From Brachionus manjavacas (taxonomy: Eukaryota > Rotifera > Eurotatoria > Ploima > Brachionidae), in assembly GCA_019054805.1 (NCBI GenBank), contig JAHQIY010000001.1, positions 5,842,501-5,906,500 of the forward strand: 64,000 nucleotides of DNA, in the 5' to 3' direction. Below the pieces are notes generated by a model, which was given only the letters and a program-made list of their open reading frames with translations, was not told the origin of the DNA and ran no database searches. Position numbers and translations under genes: made by a program. Below, in pieces: positions 22,501 through 34,182 of the stretch. The stretch's first letter is position 1. The number at the start of each line of letters is the position of its first letter.

Positions 22501-24668
22501 TGATTAGCGACACTGAGGCAGGACTTCAAAAGCTAACTGATAAGACTGAGAAATTTGGTCGCCTTGCGCAAATCAAGTTTAATCCAGAAAAAACTGTAAT
22601 CATGATTTTTGGCTTAAACTTAAAAAAAAGGCACTATTCAAGAATGGAAAAGCGCGAACTGACAAGAGTAGATCAAATGAAGTACCTGGGAGTATCCTTT
22701 GACTAGATGATGACAAACCACACTCAATCAAATCAAATGCAAACAAACTTCATCAAACATGGCAGCGCTTAAGTTAAAAGGAAGTGTCATTAGCACCGGC
22801 CTAGACTTTAATATAAAGGCTCAGATGTACCAAACGTATGTAAGACTAGTGCTCCTTTATAGGCTGGATGCTCTAGTAATCAGACAGAAACTAGGAAAAT
22901 ACAAGTAATTGAATCAAACATTCTTAAAAGTATGTTTGGACTACCAAGACATTCAAAGAGCTCTGCATTTGCAAACGCCTTTGGAATCGACACAATTGAA
23001 TCTCGAATAATTCGCGCCAAGTGTAGTCTTTTAATAAGATTATGCGAGAATTAGCTGACTTACACCTTCCTAAATCAATTATTGGCGATTAGAAACAGCT
23101 TACCTAATGATCTTAATGGTAAATCATTTATAAAAAACATTGAAAGTATAATTTGAATTCAAGACACTGGTATCGATACCATACTCAAATTAGCCCGTTT
23201 TTTACCAAAGATTTACTTTTCCATATTTGAAATGTTGTCAGAATCTGATATGGTAAAAAGGATAAGAGATTTACTAAAACTAGGTCAAGCAAGCAAAAGT
23301 TCTCTTATTGTGCTCTTGAAATCAGAAAAGATGCAAGAAAACCAATAACTACTCAGCTATTAAATTTTTTATTTATCTATATGTAAATTTTGAACATTTT
23401 TTTTATATCAATTTTTACGTCGCCTTTTGGTGTTTTACTCGAATTAAATAAATAGAAAAAAATAAATAAAAATAAATTAATAAATTTAATTTTAAAATTT
23501 TTTTTAATAAGTTAAACAATTAAAATAATTTGGTTTAAATAATTTTTTTCAAGGCTTGTTTGCAGGAATTCCAATGAAATTTTTAAATTTTTTTTTTAAT
23601 TATTAAATTATTCAGATTATTTTTTAATCAATTTTAAGAAACAAAAGATGATATTAAAAATAAGCATAATCTGATTAACATAAATTTAAGTTTTTTTTTC
23701 AACCTTTTTCTCTTCATATGTGCCAAACGAACCTTATGACCAGTACTGATTAGTTCAATTAGATTTATGGCATGTCGTAGATCGCCGTTGCTAGTGGCAC
23801 ATACATTTTCCAGAAATTTCTTATCAACAAATGCAAATCGTTCCAATTTAGCGATCTTGTCAATTTTTTTGCTCATGTAAGTATTTGCTATGGAATTAAA
23901 TGAAATTTCCAAAGTGCAGAGATTTTTTCTAGTGTCGGTCGAGAAAATTCTATGCGGATTTAGATCCGCGGAATGAGTCTGAGTTAGAGTAAAAACAAGA
24001 GAAAATTTTGAGAAACGCTTAAATTCCTGGAGAAGATTTAAAAAAACCTGGACATCTTTGAAAGCAAAATTAGGCAATTCTTTGACTAGAAGAATTTTTT
24101 TTAAATGTAAAGTATTTGCTTGACCAAAAAGCTGGTTAGATTCGTATCTGGATGACTTGAATAAGAATTGAGTAAATTTTTTTATCTGGGACTCGTATGG
24201 AACTGCATAATCACCTTGGTTTTGAAGATCAAACGATTTTAAGTTTAAATTGTTTTGATCCCATTCAACTAGTTCAACATTTTTTTCTTTGCATAAAACT
24301 TTAAGAGTCACAAACTTTCCGCACCCAGACGGACCCTCAATTAGAATTATAGAGCCTTTACTTTTTATTAAGCAATCGTCAAGCAAATTACTTAGTTGTT
24401 CTACTTTGTTTTTGTGCACAGACAATTCGGATCGGTTCTCTGGTTCGTATTTAACTGCCAAATTAGTTGAATTTTGTGAGTCTTGATTAATTGAGTTGAA
24501 TGGTTCGGCTATTTTTTCCTTCAGGTTTTTATTTGTTAAATTTGACAAAGTCTGTTTCTGGGCTGATTCTTTCTGTGATGAGGGCTTTTGCATTGAACTC
24601 CTGCATCGGGTAGACTTTGCTGTACTAATTGAAGAGTCAGTAAATGCTGATGATACCCAAGAGTTCAT
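19546..24668 (-). CDS. RAD17: Checkpoint clamp loader RAD17
   Basis: The model is complement join(19546..20450, 23741..24668), 610 aa (human RAD17 is about 680). RAD17 with RFC2-5 loads the 9-1-1 clamp at DNA damage sites. The N-terminus MNSWVSSAF resembles the conserved WVxxxF start. An AAA+ module follows: a Walker A-like GPSGCGKFV at 112-120, ILLVKELPNF where family members have a VEDLPN box, and SNGDLRHAINLIEL as in the sensor-2/lid region (SGDIRSAINSLQ). Exon 2 begins near FRGIGKILHRKN and holds LSYLHQNYIDIF, diagnostic of RAD17, and ends in an acidic YEYEDASG tail like the family's DYESDGT. The 3290 bp intron is exceptional here and contains a MITE and an opposite-strand LINE relic. The Walker A Thr/Ser is replaced by Phe119. 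The splice junction (phase 1, acceptor after AAAAAAG) is my best choice; an extra small exon is possible. Confidence 0.85.
20556..21065. repeat. MITE copy B in RAD17 intron
   Basis: Nearly identical to the copy at 12302-12753 over its first ~350 bp and ending with the same inverted terminus (...CATGAACTTCAAGTT). It is 58 bp longer because of an AT-rich insertion or expansion before the right end. It lies 106 bp inside the RAD17 intron from the exon 2 acceptor. It is non-coding. Confidence 0.8.
22060..23480 (+). pseudogene. LINE relic in RAD17 intron, antisense to the gene
   Basis: Broken plus-strand frames spell an RT of the kind with AIDASKAFDKV, VGVKQGEPLSPRFFSIYVEDL and the catalytic YADDIILIS (about 22480-22515). 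QIKFNPEKT and MKYLGVSFD follow. In-frame stops (for example after the GDRTD segment and after LGVSFD) show it is inactive. The 3' end runs into AAATAAATA-rich sequence around 23440-23480, a plausible LINE tail. It differs from family A (GVPQGS..FADD). Confidence 0.8.
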
Positions 24669-25425
24669 TTTTCAACTAATAAAATCCAAATTATTTTTAA
24701 TGTTCATTCAAAAAATAGTTGTATGTATAATTAATTTATGGTTTAATGTCTTTTTTAAGTTAACGTAGAGCTTGATAATCTATTACGGCACCAAAACTGA
24801 TTGAAATTTAGATCAAACTATGAGGTCAAATATGAATTTTGATTAGTACTCTCGAAATTCCCGAAGTATTCCCGAATGATAATTTACAAAAATTTGCTTA
24901 ATAAAGTTAAATTTTTTTTTAAGTTAAATAAAAGCATCAAAACGAATCTAAAAAGTTAAATTCGAACTTTTTATGAATAATAAGAACCAAAATGGAAGAT
25001 TATCATTATAATAGGTTACGACTAAAAAGCGGATTGCGGACTGGCAATTTTGTATTCTTCTTCAAAATCCGCATATTTTTTTGACTAAAAAGCGGAAATC
25101 TGCTTTTTTTGGGGAGCAGCGGATTTTTGAAGCGAAATGATAAAAAAGCGGATTATTTAATTAAAAAATTTTAAGAATATAAAATTTTATTTAATGAAAA
25201 TAATAATTGTTTTAGTTTTTTTTTAAATTATTTTGTAGAATATTTAAGTTAAACTTTAAAAAATAAATAAAAGACGTAGACTTGGAATCTGATATGAAGA
25301 ATCCTCATGATGAAGCAAAAAGTCCTAATGCATTAGAAAATATTTCAGATCCTTTTAATTTAAATCAACATTGAATTCCACAGTTTATCGGGCGTTAAAA
25401 TTTGTGAAAAATAAAAAAGTGAGCT
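24669..25425. other. RAD17 upstream region and AAAAAGCGGA-rich repeat
   Basis: The first part is the RAD17 5' flank. From about 25020 to 25160 a word like CTAAAAAGCGGA recurs several times together with TCCGC/GCAGCGGA, suggesting an old transposon end. No gene was recognised. Confidence 0.45.
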
Positions 25426-26082
25426 ATAGACAATGAGCGTGTTTTTAAAGCTAATTATTTTTTTGTGTCCTTTTGTGTCCTTTAGTTAATAAAGAATTAA
25501 ATATTGTCCTTTAGTATCCTTTTCTATATTAGAAAAATATTCTGTCCTTTTGTGTCCTTTTGTGTCCTTTACTTAATAAAGAATTACTATCCAACTATTC
25601 AATTAAAAATTATATTGCTTAAATTTTTTTAATTATTATATATAAATTTGAAATTCTCGATACGTTTTTTAAATTAAGAAAAAAAATTAATTAAAATTTT
25701 TAAAATTTACAGTAAATAATTAAAAATTTAAAAAACCTTCTAAAATTTTTTCAATAATTATGCATAGCCGGATCCCTAAACCAGGGCTACGCCCCGGACC
25801 CCTTTTACTTATCTCAGATTTTAAAAGTACTTTTTTTGTCCAAAAATTATAAAGTAAAATTAAATTTTTTTTTTAATTTAGATTCTCTTTAATCAAGAAT
25901 AAAAATTTTTTTTATAAAAACAAAATTTAAAAAATTTAAAAAAATTACAAAAAATTATTATTATGAACACATAGTAAAGGACACTAAAGGTCACTAAAGG
26001 ACAATATTTAATTCTTTAATAAGTAAAGGACACAAAAGGTCATTAAAGAATTTTTAGGATAAAATTCAAGCTCATTGTCTAT
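25426..26082. mobile_element. TIR element with TGTGTCCTTT repeats
   Basis: The ends ATAGACAATGAGC (25426) and GCTCATTGTCTAT (to 26082) are exact inverted repeats. The inverted similarity continues inward through GTGTCCTTTTGTGTCCTTTA and AAAGAATTAAATATTGTCC, giving arms of roughly 120-160 bp. Within the arms the decamer TGTGTCCTTT (or its complement) is tandemly repeated. The centre is non-coding and contains a GC-rich patch (CAGGGCTACGCCCCGGACCC near 25784). It is a MITE-like element; a target duplication could not be fixed. Confidence 0.75.
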
Positions 26083-26439
26083 CAATAGTTCTATAGGCAA
26101 GAACACTAAATATAATTGTAGTTGTATTGAAAGACAAAATTGTGTCCATATTTTAGCTGTTGAACATTGAAATGGAAAAGATATTGAAATCATAACAAAA
26201 AATTTTTTAAAAGATTATCCTTCAAGCACCACAAAAAAATTTAAAAATCTAATTAAGGGTATTATTGATTCAGAAAAGCGAGCTCACTCAATAAATTAAT
26301 ACGAAAAAAGCAGCTAATTGACTCTAGTTTTCTAGAAACTAATTGTGATTTTTAAGCGACGAAATTTTAACAGAATCAATTGAAGTTTTTAAGCCTTTTT
26401 TTACCTATGATGCATTGCCCAGTTTAAACAAAAGAACAT

Positions 26440-26620
26440 TTTGATCCTGAAAATCGAACCTTGATTTTTCATTTTTTTAAAAAAAAACAATATGATATTT
26501 AAATTTTACGTCAAAAAATACACAAGAGAGCACTTGATTTAAATTTTTAAATTGTATCCTCTTTGGGTAGAAGGGACCGGAAGTTGACCAACTTAAAAAA
26601 ATTAATAGTATTGTTTCAAA
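26440..26620 (+). repeat. Left arm of inverted repeat around the hAT
   Basis: Similar, in reverse orientation, to 31815-32005. Shared words include GATCCTGAAAATCGAACCTTG and GGACCGGAAGTTGACCAACT. It is probably part of an older element into which the hAT transposon inserted. Confidence 0.65.
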
Positions 26621-26671
26621 TTTAGTTTCTTTTTCAAGAAAAGCTTGCATTTAGTGATGGGAGTTTTCTCT

Positions 26672-27005
26672 TTAGTTTAGTTAACTAATTTTTAGTCGAC
26701 TTGTTTTTAGCTAACTAAATTTTAGTCGGCTTATTTTTAGCTAACTAAAATTTAGCCAACTAGCTTTTAGCTAACTAATTTTTAGTCGACTTGTTTTTAG
26801 CTAACTAAAATTTAGCCAACTAGTTTTTAGTTAACTTATTTTTAGTCGACTAAATTTTAGTTAACTAAAAACTAGTCGACTGAATTTTAGTTAACTTATT
26901 TTTAGTCAACTAAAATTTAGTTAACTTATTTTTAGTCAACTAAAATTTAGTTAACTTATTTTTAGTCAACTAAAATTTAGTTAACTTGTTTTTAGTCAAC
27001 TTAAC
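26672..27005 (+). repeat. Left subterminal array of hAT, ~22 copies of a 15-mer
   Basis: A 15 bp unit, roughly TWWWTTTTAGYYRAC, repeats about 22 times; pairs of units make a 30 bp higher-order period, for example TTTTTAGCTAACT then TTTTAGTCGACT. Unit cores are often palindromic hexamers GTCGAC or GTTAAC. It is inverted relative to the right-hand array and is probably a set of transposase-binding sites (inference). Confidence 0.85.
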
Positions 27006-28137
27006 TAAAATTTATGACTAAAGTTTTTTTTTTTACATTCAAATTTTTTAGGGAAAATTTTTACTGATATTTTTAATTAAGACTAAATCTTAAAATAAAT
27101 TTAGATAATTTTTTTTTGTTTTTTATTTTAAATGGCTTTGAGTAGTAAAACTCCTTTCACCATTGTAATTTTAGTATTTCTGAAATTTTTTAAATATTTT
27201 TTTAAAGATCCGAAATGTTAAAAGAATTCGAACACAAATTATCTTTAAAAATCTAACTCATTTACTAAACTTTTTGTTAATTCAATTTTTATACTTTTAT
27301 TCGGTTTTGTTTTTATTCACTTTTTTATTCTCTTATCTCTATGATTCAATTTTATTTGTCCATGGGGCTTAAACTTTAATTAAATAAAATTAAATAAATA
27401 TAAATAAATTTTGTTTTTTTACTTAGCTCTGTGTTTTACTCACTTTATATTCAATAAAAAAATTGTCAATCAATTCACTTTTTTTATAATCAGTCTCATT
27501 GTCTTATTCAAATAATAATTCAATACAATTCAATTAATTTTTTATTGAATAAAAAGAAAAAAAATTGAATATTTTTCTAACTAATTCACTTAATTGATTA
27601 ATTCACGTGAAAACTTCACGCCAGTTTATAATTAAAACAGAGATTATTTTATCCAGTCAAAAAGTTTTATATTTTCTATTCCAATTTTATTTTTTTTAAT
27701 ATTGCACTAAAAACTCAATATGAAAAGAAAATTTTGAAATATCAATTACAAGTCAAGATCGTTTATTTCGTTGGAAGTACTCCGAGTAAATACGGAGTAA
27801 AAAAATTAAATATGATTAAATTATCAATAAAAGATTTATTGAATCATTGATTTTATTGGTTAAAAATTAAAGAGTAAACAGGTAAATAATTGAAATTCTT
27901 GTCCTATCAATCAACCAATAGAATATAGAAAGATAAAAACTAGAATCTCCGTTAATGATTCTTTTAGGCTTAACTTAATAAAATCTGGTTTTTTTACCTA
28001 TCCTCCTTAAAAAAGTTTTCTCACAAAAAAATTATAACTGTCTAAATAAGGGAATGTTAATTTTAAATAAAAAACAATCAATTAATTTCCAAAATCAAAT
28101 TTAAAATTTTTACCAAAAATACAATAAAAAATTTAAA

Positions 28138-30173
28138 ATGTCTAATAAAAGAATGAGAACAAGCGTTGCATCGATCTTAGGAGAAAACTCTAGAATGGAT
28201 GAATTTCTTCAGGAAAATTACAACGACTCAAATTTACAAACGCAAGCATCAGATGTTCAGCCGACTCAATCAAATACAATTTCAAACGAAAGTTTTCATG
28301 TTGAGGAAACCTCTTCGATGGATCCGAATCTTCAAGGGCAAAATATTTTCTTCGAGGAAGTTGGCATACTACAAAAAGATAATATTGTTGTCCAAATGTT
28401 GCAATGTTTAGAATGCAAAAAAGATAATATTGTTGTCCAAATGTTGCAATGTTTAGAATGCAAAAAAGATAACATTCTAAAATATTATCAAAAGACTTCA
28501 GCAAAAACCAATCTCGACTATCATTTAGAGGTAAAACACGGGATAAAAATTGCCAAAAAACAAAGAAAAATTTACTCATCAGAAAATTTAGAACAAGAAA
28601 AAGCAGATAGAGCCCTTTTGTTTTTTTTAATTTTTTGTTTTTTACCTTTTTCAATTGTAGAAAATTCACATTTTAAGGAATTTATTTTATTATTGAATAA
28701 GGACTATAAATTACCGACAAGAAAAAATTAAGATCCATTTTGGATGAAATTTATCAAAGAAAAAAACAAGAACTCTTAACCAAACTTATTTCAGTTGATT
28801 TTTTAAGTCTTACTACAGATAGCTGGACATCTTGCCAAAACTATAGCTATTTTAGCTTAACTTGTCATTTTTTTGATAACTTTAAGCTTAAAACATATTG
28901 CTTAAACTTTAGTAACTTAGTTGGTGGTCACACTGCAGAAAATTTAGAATCTTCTATTATTGAGGTCTTAGAAAAATTTAATTTGAAAGGTAAAATTTTT
29001 TCAATTGTCTCCGATAATGCTTCGAACATTCGAAGAGCAGTTTTAGATATGGATTTAAATCATGAGCCAATTAGGTGCATAGGTCATGTCTTACAGTTGA
29101 TAGTAAAAAAATTTATCGAGAAATGTGAAGATCTTGCAAAATTTAATGAAGAAAGTGAGCTAATTCAACCTGATATCAGTAATTATTCAGTGGGTAAATT
29201 TCTTTTAAAATGTAGAAGTATTGTCTGCTCGTTTAATCACTCCACTCAGCTGAAAGAATTGCTCGAAGAGCAGCAAAAAGGGGAAACTAAGATTCTGAAC
29301 CTTGTCCAAGATGTAAAAACACGCTGGCATTCTACTTTTGCGATGGTAAAAAGAATTTTCACACTTCATTCTTTTATAGAAACAATTTTTCATAGGCAAG
29401 AATATAAGCAATTTAAAATAAATCTTTTAACTAGAAATGAACTAGCTTATCTAGAAGAATTAATTAATGTCCTGTCCATTTTTGATAAAGTTAGTGAAAC
29501 TTTATCTGGAGAAAATTATGTAACTAGTTCAATGATCGTTCCAGGTTTTAAGTATATTGAAATGAAGTTAAGAATAAAAAATAATAACTCAACTTTTGAA
29601 AAAAACATAAAAAATGCGTTAAAAGGTTATTATGATGAATATTTAAACAACTATGATTTAGAATCAAATGATTTTCTTTTATCAGCTACATTTTTGCATC
29701 CTTTTTATAAAAAATTTCAATTTATCACTAATGTATTAAGCAGAAATAATTGTCTAAAACTAGCAAAAAACTTTTTAATTAACTTATTTAAGACGAAAAG
29801 ATATGACGAAAAGATATCAAGTCTAAAGAAAAAAATTAAAGAGAGAGAAAGACAATTAACAAAAAAATTAAATTTTGATTCAGATTCAGATACTGAGGAA
29901 ACAGATGAAGAAATTTTCGACATTAAAAAAGAAATAAAAAGTTATCTAAATAATGATAAGAATGAAGATGCTATAGCCTTTTGGAAAAACAATATTTATG
30001 AGTATCCGATATTGTCTATTTTGGCAAGTGTAATTCTAGCTGCTCCGGCAACCAGCGTTCCGAGTGAAAGATTGTTTTCTCATGCTGGTTATCAGCTCTG
30101 GGATCGAAGAAATAGGCTTTCAAAAGCAAACTTTGAAAAAATAATGTTCTTATATGAAAACAAAGATTTATGA
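28138..30173 (+). pseudogene. hAT transposase, one frameshift
   Basis: The first frame (28138-28731, 197 aa) has a BED-like zinc finger, CLECKKDN...YHLEVKHG, preceded by a duplicated 14-residue segment (DNIVVQMLQCLECK twice). It runs on to LPFSIVENSHFKEFI, typical of hAT proteins. The second frame (28740-30173, 477 aa) carries the RNase H-like catalytic region (LTTDSWTSCQNYSYF, VSDNASNIRRA, RCIGHVLQLIVK, VKTRWHSTFAM) and the C-terminal dimerisation block (FWKNNIYEYPILSILA, PATSVPSERLFSHAG). The frames overlap in family alignment and differ by one base at an A6 run (28722-28727); one A appears to be missing. This is one mutation from an intact gene, or a homopolymer sequencing error. Confidence 0.9.
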
Positions 30174-30189
30174 GTTTGTACTAGTTGAT

Positions 30190-30224
<35 letters not shown>

Positions 30225-30482
30225 ATTTTTTTTTGTATTTGATTGTATGTATTTTTTCTTCTATAATATTAAAATTTCCATTAAAAAAAGTTAAATAAAT
30301 GTTTTTTAAAATTTTATTTTTTTCTTTACGATTCCCCTTATATCTGGCTTACCCTATAATTTCCTGTCAACCCTAAATTGTCTCACTAAGATATCTCACT
30401 CCTCCCACTAAAACTATTTTTTACTTAATATAATACTAGTCCCGAGATATCTGATTCACACATTTTTTGTACTCTTAGTCTA

Positions 30483-30850
30483 ACTAATTCGACTAAACTA
30501 AAATTAAGTCGACTAAAAATAAGTTAACTAAAAACTAGTCGACTAAATTTTAGTTAACTAAAAACTAGTCGACTAAATTTTAGTTAACTAAAAACTAGTC
30601 GACTAAAAATTAGTTAACTAAAAGCTAGTTGGCTAAATTTTAGTTAGCTAAAAACAAGTCGACTAAAAATTAGTTAGCTAAAAGCTAGTTGGCTAAATTT
30701 TAGTTAGCTAAAAATAAGCCGACTAAAATTTAGTTAGCTAAAAACAAGTCGACTAAAAATTAGTTAACTAACAACTAGTCGACTAAAAATTAGTTAACTA
30801 AAAATAAGTGAACTAAAAATTAGTCGACTTATTTTTAGCCGACTAAACTA
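30483..30850 (-). repeat. Right subterminal array of hAT, ~24 copies of a 15-mer
   Basis: The same 15 bp unit as in the left array, in reverse orientation (GTCGACTAAAAATAA, GTTAACTAAAAACTA and so on), often alternating GTCGAC and GTTAAC cores. It ends just before the terminal inverted repeat at 30877. Confidence 0.85.
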
Positions 30851-30959
30851 AATTAGTTAAGTTAAGACCCATCTCTACTTGCATTTCTAGAATTAATCCT
30901 AAATTTTCAAAAATTTTATGCAGTCTTTAAAACCACGATTCACTAAAAAAATATATCAC

Positions 30960-31420
30960 TCTTTGAAATATTGTTTTGCTTTCTCATCATGCTCATAAAT
31001 ATCTCTTTGAATACTGGCATCATTATTCGCTCCGTTTGGTAGATAAGGGCCAAAGCATTCAATTATATGACAAAGTTGAGTTTATTTAAAGTTTGTTTAA
31101 GTAAATTACCATTTGTTGAGACTGACATCATCATTTTTAAAAGACATCTATGCTTATGCATCGAAAAACTTTTTTTAGCAAAAGTATAATTTGACGATTT
31201 CTGAATATATAATACATTCCATCCCAAATTGTGATAATATTTTCTTCACTAGGACTTAATAATTCACGACTTAACTTTGTTGTATATTTTAAATTTACCA
31301 AACCTCTACTGACAGCTTTAAAACCTAAATTCTCGGGTACAAATTTTTCTTATTGAATATCACGAAAACGGCGTATACTTTTAAGAACAGTAAAATAGCT
31401 TCCAGTTGGAATTAAATTGA
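30960..31420 (-). pseudogene. DDE transposase relic (DDE_Tnp_4-like)
   Basis: On the minus strand, broken frames read IIT-IWDGMYYI, then FRCISIDVF in place of a SLHK-like segment, and a region resembling GPYLxNGANNDASI (from CTTATCTACCAAACGGAGCG). This order, DGTY..., SLHK.R.L..., GPYLADG.NNDASI, is known from animal DDE_Tnp_4 transposases. Stops and frameshifts are frequent. It was probably part of the older element interrupted by the hAT. Confidence 0.5.
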
Positions 31421-31814
31421 CTACCTTTCTCAACGAATTACCAGTTCTAAGTTTTGTTAAATATAAGGGTTGGATTAATTTTATTTAATTAAAATGGCTA
31501 GATTAATTTAATTTTTAAATTTAAGCTCAAACAAATCTTGAAGGAAAGAAAAAGGACGGTTGAAAATTTGTCAGTTAGTTAAGTTTTTGACGAGCTTTCA
31601 GAATGTGGGTCGATCTTAATGTAAAAGTTAAGGGAAGGCATCAAAACTCAATTTTGAATTCTAAAAAAGTCGATTTTTCTTATTATTGTGTATTACTTGG
31701 CCAAAAATAAATATAATAATTATGATAATATTATTGTAGTTTATAGTCTCATCTATCTATAGAGGGGTCGATTATAATATCAAGCTTTTTAAATCATTAG
31801 CTACATGAATTTGA

Positions 31815-32005
31815 ATACTATTTACTTTTTTTAGTTGGTCAACTTCCGGTCCTTAGTACCTAAAAAGAAAACAATTTAAAAATTTAAATCAAATGCTCTC
31901 TTGTGTATTTTTGGACGTAAAATTCAAACATCATATTGGTTTTTTTTAAAAAAATGAAAAATCAAGGTTCGATTTTCAGGATCAAAAAGTCCTTAATAAG
32001 GTAAA
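31815..32005 (-). repeat. Right arm of inverted repeat around the hAT
   Basis: The counterpart of 26440-26620 in reverse orientation (GTTGGTCAACTTCCGGTCC, then CGATTTTCAGGATCAAAAAG). The pair could be terminal repeats of the older element or two inverted copies of a coding fragment. Confidence 0.6.
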
Positions 32006-32885
32006 AATTAAAAAAATCAACATGTTTTTTATGTTGTAAAGAACCTTTTCTTTGCCGGTTCAATTCAATGCTCTAATTGCCTTTATTGGATATTTCAAAT
32101 GTGGAGGTTTAATCGAAGAAAATTTTAATAATCATGAGTCGATTATTTGGAAATGTCTAAAAAGTTTAAATTTTATTTTTTTAAAAGTTTAACTTAAAAA
32201 TTCTACAAAGTAATTTGAAAAAAATAGACTTAAACAAGACTGGTGAAAAAAAGAAAAAGAGTTGATCAATTCAACTATACAATTTCATGCATGAAATGAA
32301 ATTTATTGAAAAAAGCATCAATTTAAATATCACAAAAAATCAAGGAACTGGTCACTGATTCAAATATCTCAAAGAAATTTCGAGGCATCAGCATAGAGAA
32401 TTTTTTTTCAACAAAACCGCTCGCATATAGAACTCGCTGCCAAATCAATTGGTTGAAGTCCCAAATGTTAACAGCTTTAAAGCAGGCATTGATTGCTTGA
32501 TGAGCAGCTATCAATCACATCAGCTGTCTTAGTGTGCCTTGTCAGCAAACTCGCTGGCTAGCCAGCTACAGTCAAAACTAATACTACTAAAAAGAACAAT
32601 TAACAATCTAAAATGCTAAAATTTATTAACAAAATCGGAATGAAAAGATTCTTAGAAATTTAAAGGTTCTTGAATTATGATCTAAATATTTATCTTGTCG
32701 ATTGATTCTGATTTTTACAATTTTTTGTCATTCATTTTGAATTAAAAGTTAATCGAGCACTTTGCGCTTAGCCATTAAGACTATTGCAATCTTTATAAAT
32801 TCAGTTTGAGTATTTCTTAATCAATTTGAGCCTTGAAATTGTTGAGTGTTCTTTCTGATATTGTATTTTTTGGTAATTTATTCTA
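32006..32885. other. Unassigned sequence with a short minus frame
   Basis: A 63-aa frame at 32514-32323 (minus; contains NIWDFNQLIWQRVLYASG) looks coding-like but matches no family I know. It is followed upstream by a GCTGGCTAGCCAGC palindrome near 32550. It is probably a transposon fragment; no other feature was seen. Confidence 0.35.
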
Positions 32886-33150
32886 TTATCCCACAATTCT
32901 GTTTGTCAAAAATTGATAACGATTTTGTCCTTTTTTGTTGATCTCTCTTACAAGTATATGATCATTTTTCCATCTTAGATTTAGGCATGAGCTATTTGTG
33001 TAATTAATTCCATTTACAAAATTTTTTATTTTAAAAATTCTTTCCAATCCATTTATAATTTTAAAAACCTGTATTAAATCTCCTCTAACTCGTCGTTGTT
33101 CAAGACTCACCAATTCAAGGATATTAAGTCTCTCTTTATTAAATTTATCG
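32886..33150 (-). pseudogene. LINE fragment, RT C-terminal end
   Basis: The minus frame reads ERLNILELVSLEQRRVRGDL then IQVFKIINGLERI and ...RYQFLTNRIVG. This is the segment after the RT thumb that is conserved in CR1/L2-like and related LINEs (RL..L.L..LE.RR.RGDLI..YKI..GL). Only this end remains. Confidence 0.7.
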
Positions 33151-33957
33151 CAAACACTATTAATTATCTTCGTTTATTAAATGAACAAAATTTTTTAGTC
33201 TCGTTTAATCTTAATAGCATTTTTCGGTTAAATTTCAAACATAATTAAAAGGTTTATATTTTGAAATTGCATTTTTAAAATTTTAGCAAAATAAATAGTA
33301 ATTTCTGAATTATTTTGCTGAAATAGAACTCTGATATCCATGAAAAGACAATAAAATTAAACTTTTAAAAACCATTTTCTTTTTTTACTTTTCGTACTTT
33401 GTTGCAATTTTAATCATTATAATTAAAAATTAAACTGGTTTACTGGAGTCAAGAGAAAAATTAGTTAAAATTAATTTTTAAACTATTGCTTGACCAAAAT
33501 TCTCTAAAACTTTGGTAATTTTCTTTAAAGTTTAATTTATGCAGTTTTAAGAAAAAAAGAAAAAAAAACACCCATAGTAACCACTTAATTTTAAAGAATA
33601 AAAAAACAAAGTTAAAGAATTTCAGGGTTGTCTAAAATAAAATTTAAAAAAAATAAATACAAATTAACTTGAAATTTTATTCAGATTTATTAAAAAGGCC
33701 AATGGTAGCTGCCTCAAAGTATTCCAGATTGTCGTCAATTTTGAAATCTTAGTTTTATATTTCTGTTATCATAGAATTTTTTTCCAAAAATCTTAACCTA
33801 TTGCTTATTGACATTTCATGGAAATATTTGAATATTGTTGAAATGATATTTTAATAAAATTTTAACAGTCCTATCAAACAGAGTCAACTTCCTTTTCCAA
33901 GGACCCTTAATTAGAACAATATTTTAATCTGAAATTAAAATAAAATCTTGAAAAACA
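33151..33957. other. Intergenic, nothing recognised
   Basis: AT-rich sequence without coding frames or repeats that I could identify. Confidence 0.45.
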
Positions 33958-34182
33958 AGATTTAACTTTGTTGCGCTGTAATAATAATTTGGATACTTTA
34001 ATGTGGACTTTAAATTTGTCTTTAAAGTTTTCAAGGAGTATAATTACTTGAAGATCAATTAGAAGAAAAAAAATTGATGTTTTTTAATTAAAATAAAAAA
34101 TTTTTAAGTAATTTTATCTTTTTTAATAAATTATAATTAATCAAGCTTTGATCATATATTTATGAGCATGAACTTCAAGTTT
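33958..34182. repeat. MITE copy C, 5'-truncated
   Basis: It shares TTTAACTTTGTTGCGC, GGACTTTAAATTTGTCTTTA and the terminal CATGAACTTCAAGTT with the copies at 12302 and 20556, but lacks their left part and is more diverged. Confidence 0.65.

Larger units (their letters stand above)
26652..30877 (+). mobile_element. Full-length hAT transposon
   Basis: An 8 bp duplication CTTGCATT lies at 26644-26651 and again at 30878-30885, the length expected of hAT transposition. The element ends are TAGTGATGGG and, inverted, TAGAGATGGG. Next to each end is a long array of a 15 bp unit in inverted orientation on the two sides. The interior holds a transposase gene (28138-30173) broken by a single-base frameshift. 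A T-run (about 30192-30223) follows the gene. The total length of 4226 bp is typical of an autonomous hAT. Good termini, clean duplication and nearly intact ORF point to recent activity. Confidence 0.92.

Noticed and set aside
22434..22706. A functional reverse transcriptase gene
   Set aside because: It is a piece of a LINE with in-frame stops both upstream and downstream.
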